Positions 16,071 through 24,286 of a stretch of DNA of 64,000 bases are shown here, one piece after another (positions within the stretch are counted from its first letter, which is position 1; every line of letters begins with the position of its first letter). The DNA is taken from contig JAPPOQ010000033.1 of NCBI GenBank assembly GCA_028817895.1, forward strand, positions 62,001-126,000, written 5' to 3'. The position numbers and the translations under genes were made by a program. The notes under the pieces were generated by a model that had not been told where the DNA came from, did no database searches, and was given only the letters and a program-made list of their open reading frames with translations. The DNA is from Ahrensia sp. GTDB lineage: Bacteria; Pseudomonadota; Alphaproteobacteria; Rhizobiales; Rhizobiaceae.

Positions 16071-16623
16071 CAACCTCGTGGCCGAGGCCGAAATGGCCAT
16101 CTTTCTCGATTTGCTTCGCGACGCGCGGGTCACGACGGAACCATGGGCCTTTGCCCTTCGCGTCGGGGTTCTTTTTGGCCCAATCCTTGGTCCAAAGATT
16201 GGCCTTGTTCCACTCAGCCGCGCCTTTGTTGCGAATGAACTGAACCATGTAGAACTGCGCTTGCACAAACTCGTCGTCGCCAATCATCACGCCATCAACG
16301 TCGACCTGCTTGTTGCAGTAGGGCAGAAGATCGACCACAGGCCCGTTAAAGGCAGACTGGCTGTTCTTCATCACATAGACGAGTTGATTGTCGGCTTCGC
16401 GCAGGATGCCGAGAAAGCGCTCGCCGCCGCCGCAGTTTTCCACACAGTCCCCCGACAATTCGCAAAGCACGTCCACAACCTTGCCAGAGAAGGTGGCTTT
16501 CTCCTCGCCCAAAAGGCCCCATTCCTTGGCGTTGCTGCCTTCCGAAAAGTCGGCCGCCACTGCGCTTCCTGCGAGAACGGTCATAGCTGCTGCTGCAATC
16601 AGAGTTTTCATCACGCGCCTCAT
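16042..16623 (-). CDS. Exported Cys-rich protein of the methanethiol oxidase island
   Basis: A 193-residue protein with a signal peptide (MKTLIAAAAMTVLAGSAVAA region) and a mature domain beginning near residue 25. A Cys-bearing motif follows: VVDVLC, then C-x3-C in DCVENCGGG. This resembles a reduced form of the D-x2-C...C-x3-C motif in its operon partner (16620-17084). The C-terminal half is Lys/Trp-rich (WTKDWAKKNPD). I do not recognise a named family. The ATG overlaps the stop of the upstream gene (ATGA), so the two are co-translated. A periplasmic role in metal delivery or maturation of the oxidase is inference. Confidence 0.75.
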   Translation of the reverse strand: MRRVMKTLIAAAAMTVLAGSAVAADFSEGSNAKEWGLLGEEKATFSGKVVDVLCELSGDCVENCGGGERFLGILREADNQLVYVMKNSQSAFNGPVVDLLPYCNKQVDVDGVMIGDDEFVQAQFYMVQFIRNKGAAEWNKANLWTKDWAKKNPDAKGKGPWFRRDPRVAKQIEKDGHFGLGHEVDAKYLAENE

Positions 16624-17084
16624 TTCTTTTTCTTGGGACCGGAGAAGGGCGGCACCGGTCCATAATCTTCATGGTTCAGCTTGGTGATCCCGTCATTGGC
16701 CACGATGTCAGCAACGACGATGTAGTCGATGCCATCCCGCTTGAAGTGGGTTCCTTTGGCGGTCACGACGTCGCTTTGCAGCTCAAGAACGGTGTCCGTC
16801 GGCTCAAGCGGATTCTCGTCTTTGACCTTCAAGACCATATAGACTTGGCCATCTTCCGTACGCATGCCGATGGGGATACCGCCCGCCGCACACCACAGCG
16901 CGCAGGTGTGGTGCGCCGAACCGGTCACCGCATCCGGCCCGCCCATCACGCCGGAAAAATAACACCACGTGTCGATGATCTCACCCTTGACCTCCACCAT
17001 CTCGCCCTTGCCAGCGGCAAGTGCGGATGCAGTCAGAACTGGCGCCAGTAACAGGCCCAATATGGCAAGCTTAAACCGTCTCAT
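16620..17084 (-). CDS. Exported Cys/His-motif protein of the methanethiol oxidase island
   Basis: A 154-residue protein with a signal peptide cleaved near residue 23 (LTASALAA) and a small mature domain. The motif is GEIIDTWC41 ... AH58-H-T-C61-x3-C65, ending in GGIPIG. This Cys/His pattern recurs in the membrane protein at 57107-57871 of the Rieske cluster. It plausibly binds a metal or a cluster. The C-terminus is a Lys run. ATG 17084 has GGGAGGAG 6 bases upstream. It is the first gene of a three-gene operon (this, 16042-16623, SCO1), divergent from mtoX across 183 bases that must hold both promoters. The function is not established. Confidence 0.78.
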   Translation of the reverse strand: MRRFKLAILGLLLAPVLTASALAAGKGEMVEVKGEIIDTWCYFSGVMGGPDAVTGSAHHTCALWCAAGGIPIGMRTEDGQVYMVLKVKDENPLEPTDTVLELQSDVVTAKGTHFKRDGIDYIVVADIVANDGITKLNHEDYGPVPPFSGPKKKK

Positions 17085-17267
17085 AACACTCCTCCCGAAT
17101 CTCCTCGGGGCCGAGTGTCGGCCAAATCATTGATGTGACGCAAGATGCTTTCGTTCACACTTTAGGCATGATCTCATTTGTTTTCGCTCATCGGAGCGCC
17201 TTGCAATCGCCAAACAGAATGTCACAGTGGCAGAATTGGGGGCAAAATGCCGATTGAGGAGGAACTC

Positions 17268-18620
17268 ATGGCAAATAATGGATCAGGGCCCGGCTACGCA
17301 TCGCCAGCCGAAGCGATGAAGGCAGGCCGCGAAAAGCTGCTCTACACGGTGGCGCTTTATGTCGGGACAGGGGTGGAGAAGCCTGATTACTTGGCGACAG
17401 TGGATGTCGATCCCGACAGCCCGACCTACTCGCAAGTGGTCGCGCGCACAGAGATGCCGCAGATCGGTGATGAGTTGCACCATTCCGGCTGGAATGCCTG
17501 CTCGAGTTGTCACGGTCATGCGCATATGAGCCGCCAATATTTGCTGATGCCGGGTGTACGCACCTCAAACATCAATGTGATTGATGTGTCGGACGCCAAA
17601 AATCCGCGTCATCACAAGGTGGTGTCGGGGGAAGACATCAAGGCCAAAACGAACCTTTCAGCGCCACACACGGTGCATTGCCTGCATTCCGACATCATCA
17701 TTTCCATGCTTGGCGACGCTGATGGAAACGGGCCGGGCGGCTTCCTGCATCTCGATCAGAATTTCGACATCGTGGGGCGTTGGGAAAACGACCTTGGCGA
17801 CATGAAGTACAACTACGACTTCTGGTATCAGCCGCGCCACAACATGATGGTTTCATCCGAATGGGGTGCGCCCAACACCTTCATGCCCGGTTTTGATCTG
17901 GAAGATGTCGGTGCCGGAAAATACGGCCAGACCATTCATTTTTGGGACTTTGAAGGCAAGAAGATCGTCAAATCCATCGATATGGGTGCGGACGGCATGA
18001 TTCCGCTGGAAGTGCGCGGAATGCACGACCCGGCCTCGAATGAGGGCTTCTTTGCCGCCACTTTGTCATCGAATGTTTTCCGCTGGTGGAAGACCGATGA
18101 TGGAGATTTCGAGATCGAGAAAGTCATCGACGTGCCGACCATCGATGTCGAGGGCTTCCCGGTGCCGATGCCGTCGCTGATCACGGATATTCTGATTTCG
18201 ATGGATGACAAGTATCTGTATTTCGCCAACTGGCTGCATGGTGATTTGCGCCAGTATGACATCACCGACCGCGCCAATCCCAAACTCACCGGTCAAGTCT
18301 GGCTGGGTGGGCAGCTCGGCAAGGCGCCCGAGGTCAATGGCGTGACGGTGCAGGGAGCGCCGCAGATGATCCAGCTTTCGTTGGATGGCAAGCGTCTCTA
18401 CGTCACCACTTCGCTCTTCTCAACCTGGGACAATCAGTTCTACCCGGACATGAAAGACAAGGGTGGGCAGATGTATATGATCGATTGCGACACGGAAAAT
18501 GGCGGCATGACCATCAATCCGGATTTCGTGGTCGATTTTGGCAATGAACCCAACGGCCCGTCGCGAGCGCACGAAATGCGCTATCCCGGCGGCGACGTGA
18601 CCTCCGACATCTGGATGTAG
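17268..18620 (+). CDS. mtoX: Methanethiol oxidase, SBP56 (selenium-binding protein) family
   Basis: About 450 residues, a beta-propeller of the SBP56 family. The family hallmark HHSGWNACSSCH lies near residue 71, with further conserved stretches such as NVIDVSDAKNPR, TPHTVHCL-like APHTVHCLHSD and HGDLRQYDI. Characterised bacterial members oxidise methanethiol with O2 to formaldehyde, H2S and H2O2 and need copper. The context fits: divergent SCO1 chaperone and exported Cys/His proteins, with a ferredoxin directly downstream. ATG 17268 has GAGGAGGAAC at ideal spacing. No signal peptide is seen, whereas a periplasmic site has been described for a Hyphomicrobium enzyme; longer in-frame starts do not supply one either. 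Confidence 0.88.
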   Translation: MANNGSGPGYASPAEAMKAGREKLLYTVALYVGTGVEKPDYLATVDVDPDSPTYSQVVARTEMPQIGDELHHSGWNACSSCHGHAHMSRQYLLMPGVRTSNINVIDVSDAKNPRHHKVVSGEDIKAKTNLSAPHTVHCLHSDIIISMLGDADGNGPGGFLHLDQNFDIVGRWENDLGDMKYNYDFWYQPRHNMMVSSEWGAPNTFMPGFDLEDVGAGKYGQTIHFWDFEGKKIVKSIDMGADGMIPLEVRGMHDPASNEGFFAATLSSNVFRWWKTDDGDFEIEKVIDVPTIDVEGFPVPMPSLITDILISMDDKYLYFANWLHGDLRQYDITDRANPKLTGQVWLGGQLGKAPEVNGVTVQGAPQMIQLSLDGKRLYVTTSLFSTWDNQFYPDMKDKGGQMYMIDCDTENGGMTINPDFVVDFGNEPNGPSRAHEMRYPGGDVTSDIWM

Positions 18621-18647
18621 TCAACGGGCTTGCCGCAAGGTCTTTTC

Positions 18648-18986
18648 GTGGCAGAGCAAAAACACCGCGTCACCATTAACAACAGAGGTGGCGCGGTGAT
18701 TGAGGTCGCGGAAGACCAGACGATCTATGACGCGGCCTTGGCGGCGGGCTTTCAACTGCCCATTGCCTGCAATTATGGCGGCTGCATCACCTGTGCGGGA
18801 AAGCTTCTCTCAGGCCGCGTGCGCCAACCGAAGGGCACGGCTTTGAACAAGCGCCAAAGCCAGGCGGGCTACATTTTGATGTGTGTGGCCCGCCCCAAAG
18901 AGGACTGCGCCATCGAAGTCGGCGTCGAAACGCATGGACAACTCTATCGCAACCCATTTGCGGCACCGCAGAAACGAAGCGTTTGA
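18648..18986 (+). CDS. Plant-type [2Fe-2S] ferredoxin
   Basis: About 112 residues with the plant-type cluster pattern C-x4-C-x2-C ... C: CNYGGCITC, then ILMCVARP 29 residues further on. GTG 18648 is taken as the start because it has AAGG upstream and opens right before the fold; an upstream TTG at 18630 is possible. It is 27 bases behind mtoX and surely co-transcribed. A ferredoxin beside methanethiol oxidase may carry electrons for the oxidase or for a reductase elsewhere; no partner reductase is encoded nearby. The fold ends with a Pro/Lys/Arg tail. Confidence 0.85.
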   Translation: MAEQKHRVTINNRGGAVIEVAEDQTIYDAALAAGFQLPIACNYGGCITCAGKLLSGRVRQPKGTALNKRQSQAGYILMCVARPKEDCAIEVGVETHGQLYRNPFAAPQKRSV

Positions 18987-18994
18987 CGCACTTC

Positions 18995-19921
18995 TCAAAG
19001 CGGTTGCAGCGTTTCTTCCAACCGCTCTCGCAAATGCTCATGTTGGGTCGGCAGCTTAAGTGCTTCTCCCAGATGCGCTGTGTCCTCGTCGCGATCAAAG
19101 CCCGGCTCATTCGTGGCGACTTCAAACAAGACGCCGCCCGGCGTGCGGAAGTAGATCGCCCAGAAATAATCGCGGTCGATCACGGGTGTCACCTGATAGC
19201 CGGTATCCATAAGGGCCTTACGCACCTCAAGCTGTGCCGCGCGATCCTCAACGGCAAAGGCGATGTGGTGAACTGACCCCGCGCCCTGATCGGCATGATC
19301 GGCTGATGGAAGGGTTTCGATGTCGATAATGTTGGCTTCATTGCCGCCCGCTACGGCATAGCGGGTGGTGTTTCCCGCCTTGTCGATTTGCTCATACCCC
19401 ATGAAAGAGAGCAACTCGCCGGTCGCTTCCGCATCGCGCAACCGCATGGAGGCGGAGTGGAAGCCGTGAATGGCCGCCTGTTCGCCAACTCCGTTTCCGG
19501 TCCAGCCCACTCGCCCATCGTCCGCCACTTCGATGAGTTCAAACCCATCGTCATCCGGCCCTTGAAAGGCGATAGACTGCTCACCAAAGGCGTTGTTCAT
19601 TTCCGACCCGGCCATGCCTTTGTCCTCAAAGCGCTGACGCCAGAAAGAAAGGCTGCCCTTCGGCACCGCAAAACGCGTTGAGCCGACCTCTCCAGTGCCG
19701 GGAGCGCCCTTATGCATGCCGGGAAAGGGAAAATAGGTCATCACGGTGCCCGGCGTGCCGCCCTCATCGCCATAATAGAGGTGATACACATTGGGCTGAT
19801 CGAAATTCACCGTCTTCTTGATACGCCTCAGCCCCAAAACATCAGTAAAAAATGCATTGTTGTCGCGCGCATTGCTGGCCAACGATGTGACGTGATGCAG
19901 GCCCCGGATTTGTTTGATCAT
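18995..19921 (-). CDS. Glyoxalase/vicinal-oxygen-chelate ring-cleaving dioxygenase
   Basis: A 308-residue protein built from two vicinal-oxygen-chelate modules. The metal-ligand positions appear as the His of GLHHVTS near residue 9, the His of VHHIAFA near 218 and the Glu of GVLFEVAT near 270. This pattern matches the MhqO/MhqA/LinE-type extradiol dioxygenases that open hydroquinones. These enzymes detoxify or catabolise (hydro)quinones. ATG 19921 has no strong ribosome-binding site but opens directly on the conserved N-terminus. It is convergent with the mtoX-ferredoxin pair, 8 bases from the ferredoxin stop. The substrate cannot be told. Confidence 0.85.
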   Translation of the reverse strand: MIKQIRGLHHVTSLASNARDNNAFFTDVLGLRRIKKTVNFDQPNVYHLYYGDEGGTPGTVMTYFPFPGMHKGAPGTGEVGSTRFAVPKGSLSFWRQRFEDKGMAGSEMNNAFGEQSIAFQGPDDDGFELIEVADDGRVGWTGNGVGEQAAIHGFHSASMRLRDAEATGELLSFMGYEQIDKAGNTTRYAVAGGNEANIIDIETLPSADHADQGAGSVHHIAFAVEDRAAQLEVRKALMDTGYQVTPVIDRDYFWAIYFRTPGGVLFEVATNEPGFDRDEDTAHLGEALKLPTQHEHLRERLEETLQPL

Positions 19922-19983
19922 AGAACGCGTCTCAGTTTTTCGTTTCGCTTCAATATGGATCTGTTCGGCCCGAACTCAATTGT

Positions 19984-21156
19984 TCAACCGCGCGCCGTGC
20001 CCACGGCGATGATGATCGTGGCCACAGCCATCATGGCAAAGGCAAACAGCAACAGCGCATTATAGCCGGCTGCGCTCCAGATCAGAGCGCCGCCAAAGGG
20101 AGCGATCGCAGCCCCGGCCAGCGACAAACCGCTGATGCGACCGCTGTTAACGCCAAAGCCTGCCGCGCCGAGCACATCGCGCGTCACGGCAGGGCGCGCA
20201 ATGCTCATCACGCCCCATGGCGCGCCCTGCAAAACAACGAATGTGAAGATCAGCGTTTCGCTTGCTCCGGCGGTCCACAGGCAAAGGACGGCCAACGTCA
20301 TCGAAACGAAGCAGAAAACCGTGGTTGCACGGTTCGAGACATGTCGTTCCGTCGCGATCATGACAACCCGACCTGCCACCTGCATCGGCCCGATCATGGA
20401 AGCGGCGGTCACCGCGAAAACCGCAGCCACGCCGCGCTCGGCAAGCATGGGCAGCAAATGGTTGATCAGCATCGAGTGATTGACGGTGGTGAGCGCGAAG
20501 GCGATGGCCAGTAGCCAGAAGGACATGCGAGGAGACCGTTTTCGTTTGCTGGCATGTGTTTCCAGTTCCTCGCCGGCCACGGAAAGCAGCACCAGGCGTG
20601 AAAGTCCCCAAATCGTGCAGGGAAGGGCGATCAAGAGAACCAGCGCAGCAAAAGTCAAGACCGCCGCGCGCCAGTCGGCTTGGGCAGCAATCCAGTTCGC
20701 CACGGGGAAGGAAATCGTACCGGCAAATCCGGCGACCAGCGTGATGCGTGTGATCGCAGCGCGTGCTCTGACGCCAAGATGGCGCACAAGCATGGCAAAG
20801 CAGGGCTCATAAAGCGATGTTGCCATAACCACGCCGAGCAACAGCCAAAGCGTCATAAACTGCCAATAGGCTTTGACCTGCGACAGCGCGGTGAGAAGGA
20901 TGATCGCCGCCACCATGCCGCCGATGATCGTGTTGCGACCGCGCCCCGCATCGACCAGCCGCCCTACGGATGATGATGCAGCCGCCGCAACAAGCAAGGC
21001 GCCCGTATAGGCCGCGGTCAAAGATGTCTTCGACCATCCCGTTCCGGCTTCAAATTGCAGAAGCAGCGCCGGAAAGAGGTAGAAGGTCGCCGCCCAGATC
21101 AGTGTCTGCCCAACAGCAAGGGCCAGCATCGGCGCCAGCGGCAGGGTGGGGTTCAC
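19984..21156 (-). CDS. MFS transporter
   Basis: About 390 residues with 12 hydrophobic segments, a typical major facilitator. The loop between helices 2 and 3 carries SSVGRLVDAGRGRNTI, matching the G-x3-D/R-x-G-R-R motif A. GTG 21156 lies 2 bases after the upstream stop and is my preferred start; ATG 21129 would trim nine residues and remove none of the first helix. It follows the Uma2 gene with almost no gap and runs with it. The proximity to the dioxygenase (62 bases) suggests efflux or uptake of an aromatic or other small molecule, but that is inference. Confidence 0.8.
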   Translation of the reverse strand: MNPTLPLAPMLALAVGQTLIWAATFYLFPALLLQFEAGTGWSKTSLTAAYTGALLVAAAASSSVGRLVDAGRGRNTIIGGMVAAIILLTALSQVKAYWQFMTLWLLLGVVMATSLYEPCFAMLVRHLGVRARAAITRITLVAGFAGTISFPVANWIAAQADWRAAVLTFAALVLLIALPCTIWGLSRLVLLSVAGEELETHASKRKRSPRMSFWLLAIAFALTTVNHSMLINHLLPMLAERGVAAVFAVTAASMIGPMQVAGRVVMIATERHVSNRATTVFCFVSMTLAVLCLWTAGASETLIFTFVVLQGAPWGVMSIARPAVTRDVLGAAGFGVNSGRISGLSLAGAAIAPFGGALIWSAAGYNALLLFAFAMMAVATIIIAVGTARG

Positions 21157-21158
21157 GC

Positions 21159-21731
21159 TCAGGCCGAGACCTTTTCCAGATTGATGATCAGGTCTGGAGC
21201 GCAAAGCGGGGAGGCGCCGTTCGACCACACGCACTTTTGAATGTCGCCATAACCGGAGGCTCCAGGCTGTCGGTGAATGTGCAGGAGACGGCCCGCAATA
21301 TCGACAACCCAATACTCCTCGATACCCGCCTTGGCATATAAGGCGGCTTTCATGCGCAGATCCTTGTCGAGGGTGGCGTCCGCGATTTCGATGATCAGGG
21401 CGATGTCTTCGGTCGAGGCGTAGTCGGTGTTCACCGGAGGTGTCAGCAACGAAATATCCGGAGCGAGTTTGGTTTGTTCGTCGAGAAAGATGCTTGCATC
21501 GACCGCGACAGCGAAACGCTGATTGACCGAAGTGATGAGATGGGAAGCCAGCTTGGGCAAAAGCAAGGCATGCGCATTTCTGGAAGGCGACATGGCAACG
21601 AGCACTCCCTCGATCATCTCGAAACGCTCAAGAGCGTCAAGCGCGCCTGTCTTCCAAGCCGCAAGCAGACTGGCGCGGTCAAATCGTGCCGGCTCCAAGG
21701 CTTGTCCATTGTAAGTCAGTTCAGCACCCAT
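21159..21731 (-). CDS. Uma2 family protein (DUF820, PD-(D/E)xK nuclease-like)
   Basis: A 190-residue Uma2/DUF820 protein. The restriction-endonuclease-like core is visible: an acidic residue in FEMIEG, the APDISLL strand, the LIIEIADATLDKDL strand with Glu and Lys, and KAGIEEYWVVDI at the end of the core. The family is widespread and its biological role is poorly known. ATG 21731 opens on MGAELTYNG. It is followed at 2 bases by the MFS gene. There is no obvious partner gene, and nothing in its composition sets it apart from its neighbours. Confidence 0.82.
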   Translation of the reverse strand: MGAELTYNGQALEPARFDRASLLAAWKTGALDALERFEMIEGVLVAMSPSRNAHALLLPKLASHLITSVNQRFAVAVDASIFLDEQTKLAPDISLLTPPVNTDYASTEDIALIIEIADATLDKDLRMKAALYAKAGIEEYWVVDIAGRLLHIHRQPGASGYGDIQKCVWSNGASPLCAPDLIINLEKVSA

Positions 21732-21774
21732 GAGCGAATTATGCCTTTGCGGCTGTTCATGGGCAAGTTTGGGA

Positions 21775-22917
21775 TCACAGCCCCATCTGACGCACGGCGA
21801 GATCGCGCATGATTTCCTCAGAACCGCCGCCGATGGCCTGAACCTTCACCTCGCGATAGATGCGTTCGATGCGATTGCCGCGCAGATAGCCCGCTCCACC
21901 GAGGATTTGCATGGCTTCTGAGGCGCAGAACTCAAGGGCTTTGGAGGCGGAAAACTTCGCCTTGGACACTTCCGCGACGGGCATCTCGCCTTCATTGGCC
22001 TGCCAGCAGATGTGGTTGAGATAGGCCTCCACCATATCGATCTTCGCCGACATGTCAGCGATCTTGTGGCGGATGACCTGCGAGCGGATCAGCGGTTTGC
22101 CGAATGTCTCGCGCTGCTGCGCCCAGTTGATTGAGTCCTCCAGACACACCTTCATCATGCCCACCATGCCGGCCACCATGCTAAGGCGTTCATAATTGAA
22201 GTTGTTCATGATTTGCAGGAAGCCGCGATTCTCCTCGCCCAGCATATTTGTGGCCGCAACGCGCACATCATCGAACATCAAGGTTGCCTGATCAGACGCC
22301 CACCAGCCCATCTTCCTTGCAAGCTCCGTTCGCGAAAATCCCGGCGTGTCTGCATCAACGAAGAATAGCGAAATGCCATCCAACCCGCCTTCTCCGGTGC
22401 GCGCGCCGACGACAAAATGGTCCGATTTCATGCCGCCGGTAATGAAGGCCTTCTCACCCTTGATCACATAGTGATTGCCGTCGCGTCGGGCCGTCGTTTT
22501 CATGCGCGCAACGTCCGATCCGCCCGAAGGTTCGGTGATGGCAAGACTGGAGCCGATACGCCCGGCGACGATATCCGCAAGCACGCGATCTTTGATCTCT
22601 TCATTGGCGAGTTTTTCGATCGGGCCGATGGAAATGGATCGCCCACCAAGCGCTGCCGCGACGCCGGAAGCTCCGCATTTGGCGAGTTCTTCGCTGTAGG
22701 CCGCGCGCATGAAACAGTCGTCAAAATCGAGGCCACCATAGGCTTCCGATACGCCGAAGCCGAAGACACCAAGTGCTCCGATCTTTTCATGCAGGGCCCA
22801 GGGCACGTCGCCGGCCTCATCCCAGGCATCGGCATGCGGCGCAATCTCTCTTTCCACGAAGCTGCGAATGCTCGCCCGGAACGCAGCGCGCTCCTCGGTC
22901 TCAAACGGATTTCTCAT
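21775..22917 (-). CDS. Acyl-CoA dehydrogenase family flavoprotein
   Basis: A 380-residue acyl-CoA dehydrogenase: LAITEPSGGSDVARM (FAD/substrate binding) near 130, the EKAFITGGMKSD strand, ETFGKPLIRSQVIRHKIADM in the C-terminal helical domain and QILGGAGYLRGN near the end. The C-terminal position is AIGGGSEEIM, so as in the first dehydrogenase here the medium-chain type catalytic Glu (YEGT) is absent at its usual place. It would act on a short or branched acyl-CoA with ETF as acceptor. It is divergent from hemC. Substrate unknown. Confidence 0.9.
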   Translation of the reverse strand: MRNPFETEERAAFRASIRSFVEREIAPHADAWDEAGDVPWALHEKIGALGVFGFGVSEAYGGLDFDDCFMRAAYSEELAKCGASGVAAALGGRSISIGPIEKLANEEIKDRVLADIVAGRIGSSLAITEPSGGSDVARMKTTARRDGNHYVIKGEKAFITGGMKSDHFVVGARTGEGGLDGISLFFVDADTPGFSRTELARKMGWWASDQATLMFDDVRVAATNMLGEENRGFLQIMNNFNYERLSMVAGMVGMMKVCLEDSINWAQQRETFGKPLIRSQVIRHKIADMSAKIDMVEAYLNHICWQANEGEMPVAEVSKAKFSASKALEFCASEAMQILGGAGYLRGNRIERIYREVKVQAIGGGSEEIMRDLAVRQMGL

Positions 22918-23051
22918 TTGCGACCTCCGATGCGGGAATTTCCGCGGTCAACTGCATCATGAGCCAAGCGGTATCGCAAATTCTGTTGACGAGTCACGAC
23001 CGCCTTGCGCATGTGATGCGCAGCATAAGGCAGGGAGCGCCTCCGACCAGT

Positions 23052-24026
23052 ATGGCCCGCTTCATCATCGCAACACGAAAAAGCACAATGGCTTTGGCGC
23101 AGACCCATCGTGTTGCCGAACTCTTGCGTGGCCATGAACCCGATCTGGACGTTGCTCTGGCCGAAACCAAGCCGCGCGGGGATCGTGACCAGGTTTCGAA
23201 GCTTGATCGTCATGGCGGCAAGGGTGGCGCTTTTGTGGCTGAAATTCGTGCTGACGTTCTTGCCGGGCGCAGCCAATGTGCGATGCATTCGCTCAAGGAT
23301 ATGCCGGGCAATGAGGAAGTGCCAGGGCTTGTTATCGCCGCCTATCTGAAGCGCGAGGATGCGACCGATTCCCTCGTTTTGCGACCCGGCCTGACCATGG
23401 AAGCGTTGCAGGCCGATGGTGGCGCCGGCTTCCGGCTAGGCACGAATTCGCTGCGGAGGGCGGCTTTTGCCCGCACGGTTTTCCCCAATATCGAGATCAT
23501 TCACTTTCGTGGTGCTGCTGACACGCGCATTCAAAAGCTGGATGCGGGAACCCCACAAAAAATGCCGGATGGGTCTGAAACCGGCCCTGCCGATGCGATC
23601 ATGCTGGCAACCTCCGGTATGGGGCGGGTCGGGGCAGCGCATCGCATTGACTACACATTTGGCGTGGACGCGATGCTTCCCGCTGTGGGGCAGGGGATCG
23701 TTGCCGTTGAATGCGCTGAAACCGACTGGCCGACCCGCGAGCGCCTCGCGCGGCTGGACGATGCGGATGCGCGCTGCTGTGCGCTGGCGGAACGCGAAGT
23801 GCTTTGGGTTCTGGACGGCCACTGCAACTCGCCCATCGCTGCGCATGCGACGCTGCATGGCGAGACGATTCGCATGACCGCCGCGGTGATGTCGCATGAC
23901 GGCGAGACGATCGTCACGGAGACTGGCGAGACCGAACGCGATTATCCGCGCGAGCTTGGCCGCCGCATCGCGCTGGCTCTCCTGGCACGCGGCGCCGATC
24001 GACTGATCGCGGACTCGCGGGTGTAG
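23052..24026 (+). CDS. hemC: Porphobilinogen deaminase (hydroxymethylbilane synthase)
   Basis: About 324 residues. It polymerises four porphobilinogens to hydroxymethylbilane in tetrapyrrole synthesis. The sequence shows IATRKSTMALAQ at the start, MHSLKDMP, LGTNSLRRAAFAR (an R-R pair of the active site) and the dipyrromethane-cofactor Cys in DGHCNSPIAAHA near residue 260. The last motif is usually GGC-x2-PIGAH, so this copy is somewhat divergent. ATG 23052 was chosen because it opens directly on the conserved MARFIIATR; the frame is open upstream. It is not clustered with other hem genes and may be a second copy in the genome; I cannot tell. Confidence 0.9.
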   Translation: MARFIIATRKSTMALAQTHRVAELLRGHEPDLDVALAETKPRGDRDQVSKLDRHGGKGGAFVAEIRADVLAGRSQCAMHSLKDMPGNEEVPGLVIAAYLKREDATDSLVLRPGLTMEALQADGGAGFRLGTNSLRRAAFARTVFPNIEIIHFRGAADTRIQKLDAGTPQKMPDGSETGPADAIMLATSGMGRVGAAHRIDYTFGVDAMLPAVGQGIVAVECAETDWPTRERLARLDDADARCCALAEREVLWVLDGHCNSPIAAHATLHGETIRMTAAVMSHDGETIVTETGETERDYPRELGRRIALALLARGADRLIADSRV

Positions 24027-24120
24027 GGGCGAAATATCATGCCTTAGGGATGGCAACGAAATGCTGATCAGCAATTACTCCTGACCAGTTTCGGAAGTTT
24101 CGGTTCTCGGAGAAGAGACA

Positions 24121-24153
24121 AAAACAAAAAAAGGCCCTGCCGAAGCAGAGCCC
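24121..24153 (-). terminator. Strong rho-independent terminator with UUCG loop
   Basis: Read on the minus strand: an 8-base stem (one G-T pair) capped by TTCG, then seven T and a further T-rich run. It ends the candidate small RNA and could also terminate read-through from the PemK-like gene. Confidence 0.85.
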
Positions 24154-24250
24154 AACTCAGCACCACAATAAGCTTGTAGTCGCTCGACATTGTGGTGGCC
24201 CCGGGTAGGGTCTTAAACGCCGATCATCTATAAAAATGAGTGCGGCACTC
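24121..24250 (-). ncRNA. Candidate small RNA of about 130 nt
   Basis: Between hemC and the PemK-like gene, the minus strand holds a promoter (24256-24286), then about 130 bases with three stems, then a terminator. Stem 1 is GAGTG/CACTC around CCG (24238-24250). Stem 2 is a perfect 9-base stem CACCACAAT/ATTGTGGTG (24161-24169 with 24189-24197) around a 19-base loop. Stem 3 is the terminator. Single-stranded GACCCTACCC lies between stems 1 and 2. I recognise no named family. No gene lies downstream in the same direction, since hemC is on the other strand, so a riboswitch is unlikely. Confidence 0.6.
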
Positions 24251-24255
24251 GCTGG

Positions 24256-24286
24256 CTTATATGGGTCAGAAATTGAATTTTGTCAA
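24256..24286 (-). promoter_or_regulatory. Sigma-70-like promoter of the candidate small RNA
   Basis: On the minus strand a perfect TTGACA -35 (24281-24286) is followed by CATATA at 17 bases (24258-24263) or TATAAG at 19 bases (24256-24261). It overlaps the 3' end of the PemK-like gene and points to the candidate small RNA. Confidence 0.6.

Noticed and set aside
17131-17148. FNR/Dnr-like box (TTGATGTGACGCAA) in the mtoX divergent region.
   Set aside because: Only one half matches the TTGAT-N4-ATCAA consensus; too weak to list as a site.
24074-24192. Minus-strand frame of about 39 codons starting ATG at 24192 and containing a Leu-Ile-Val-Val-Leu stretch, resembling an ilv leader peptide.
   Set aside because: No biosynthetic gene follows on that strand; hemC lies on the opposite strand. 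The frame runs through the terminator hairpin, which fits a structured RNA better than a leader peptide.
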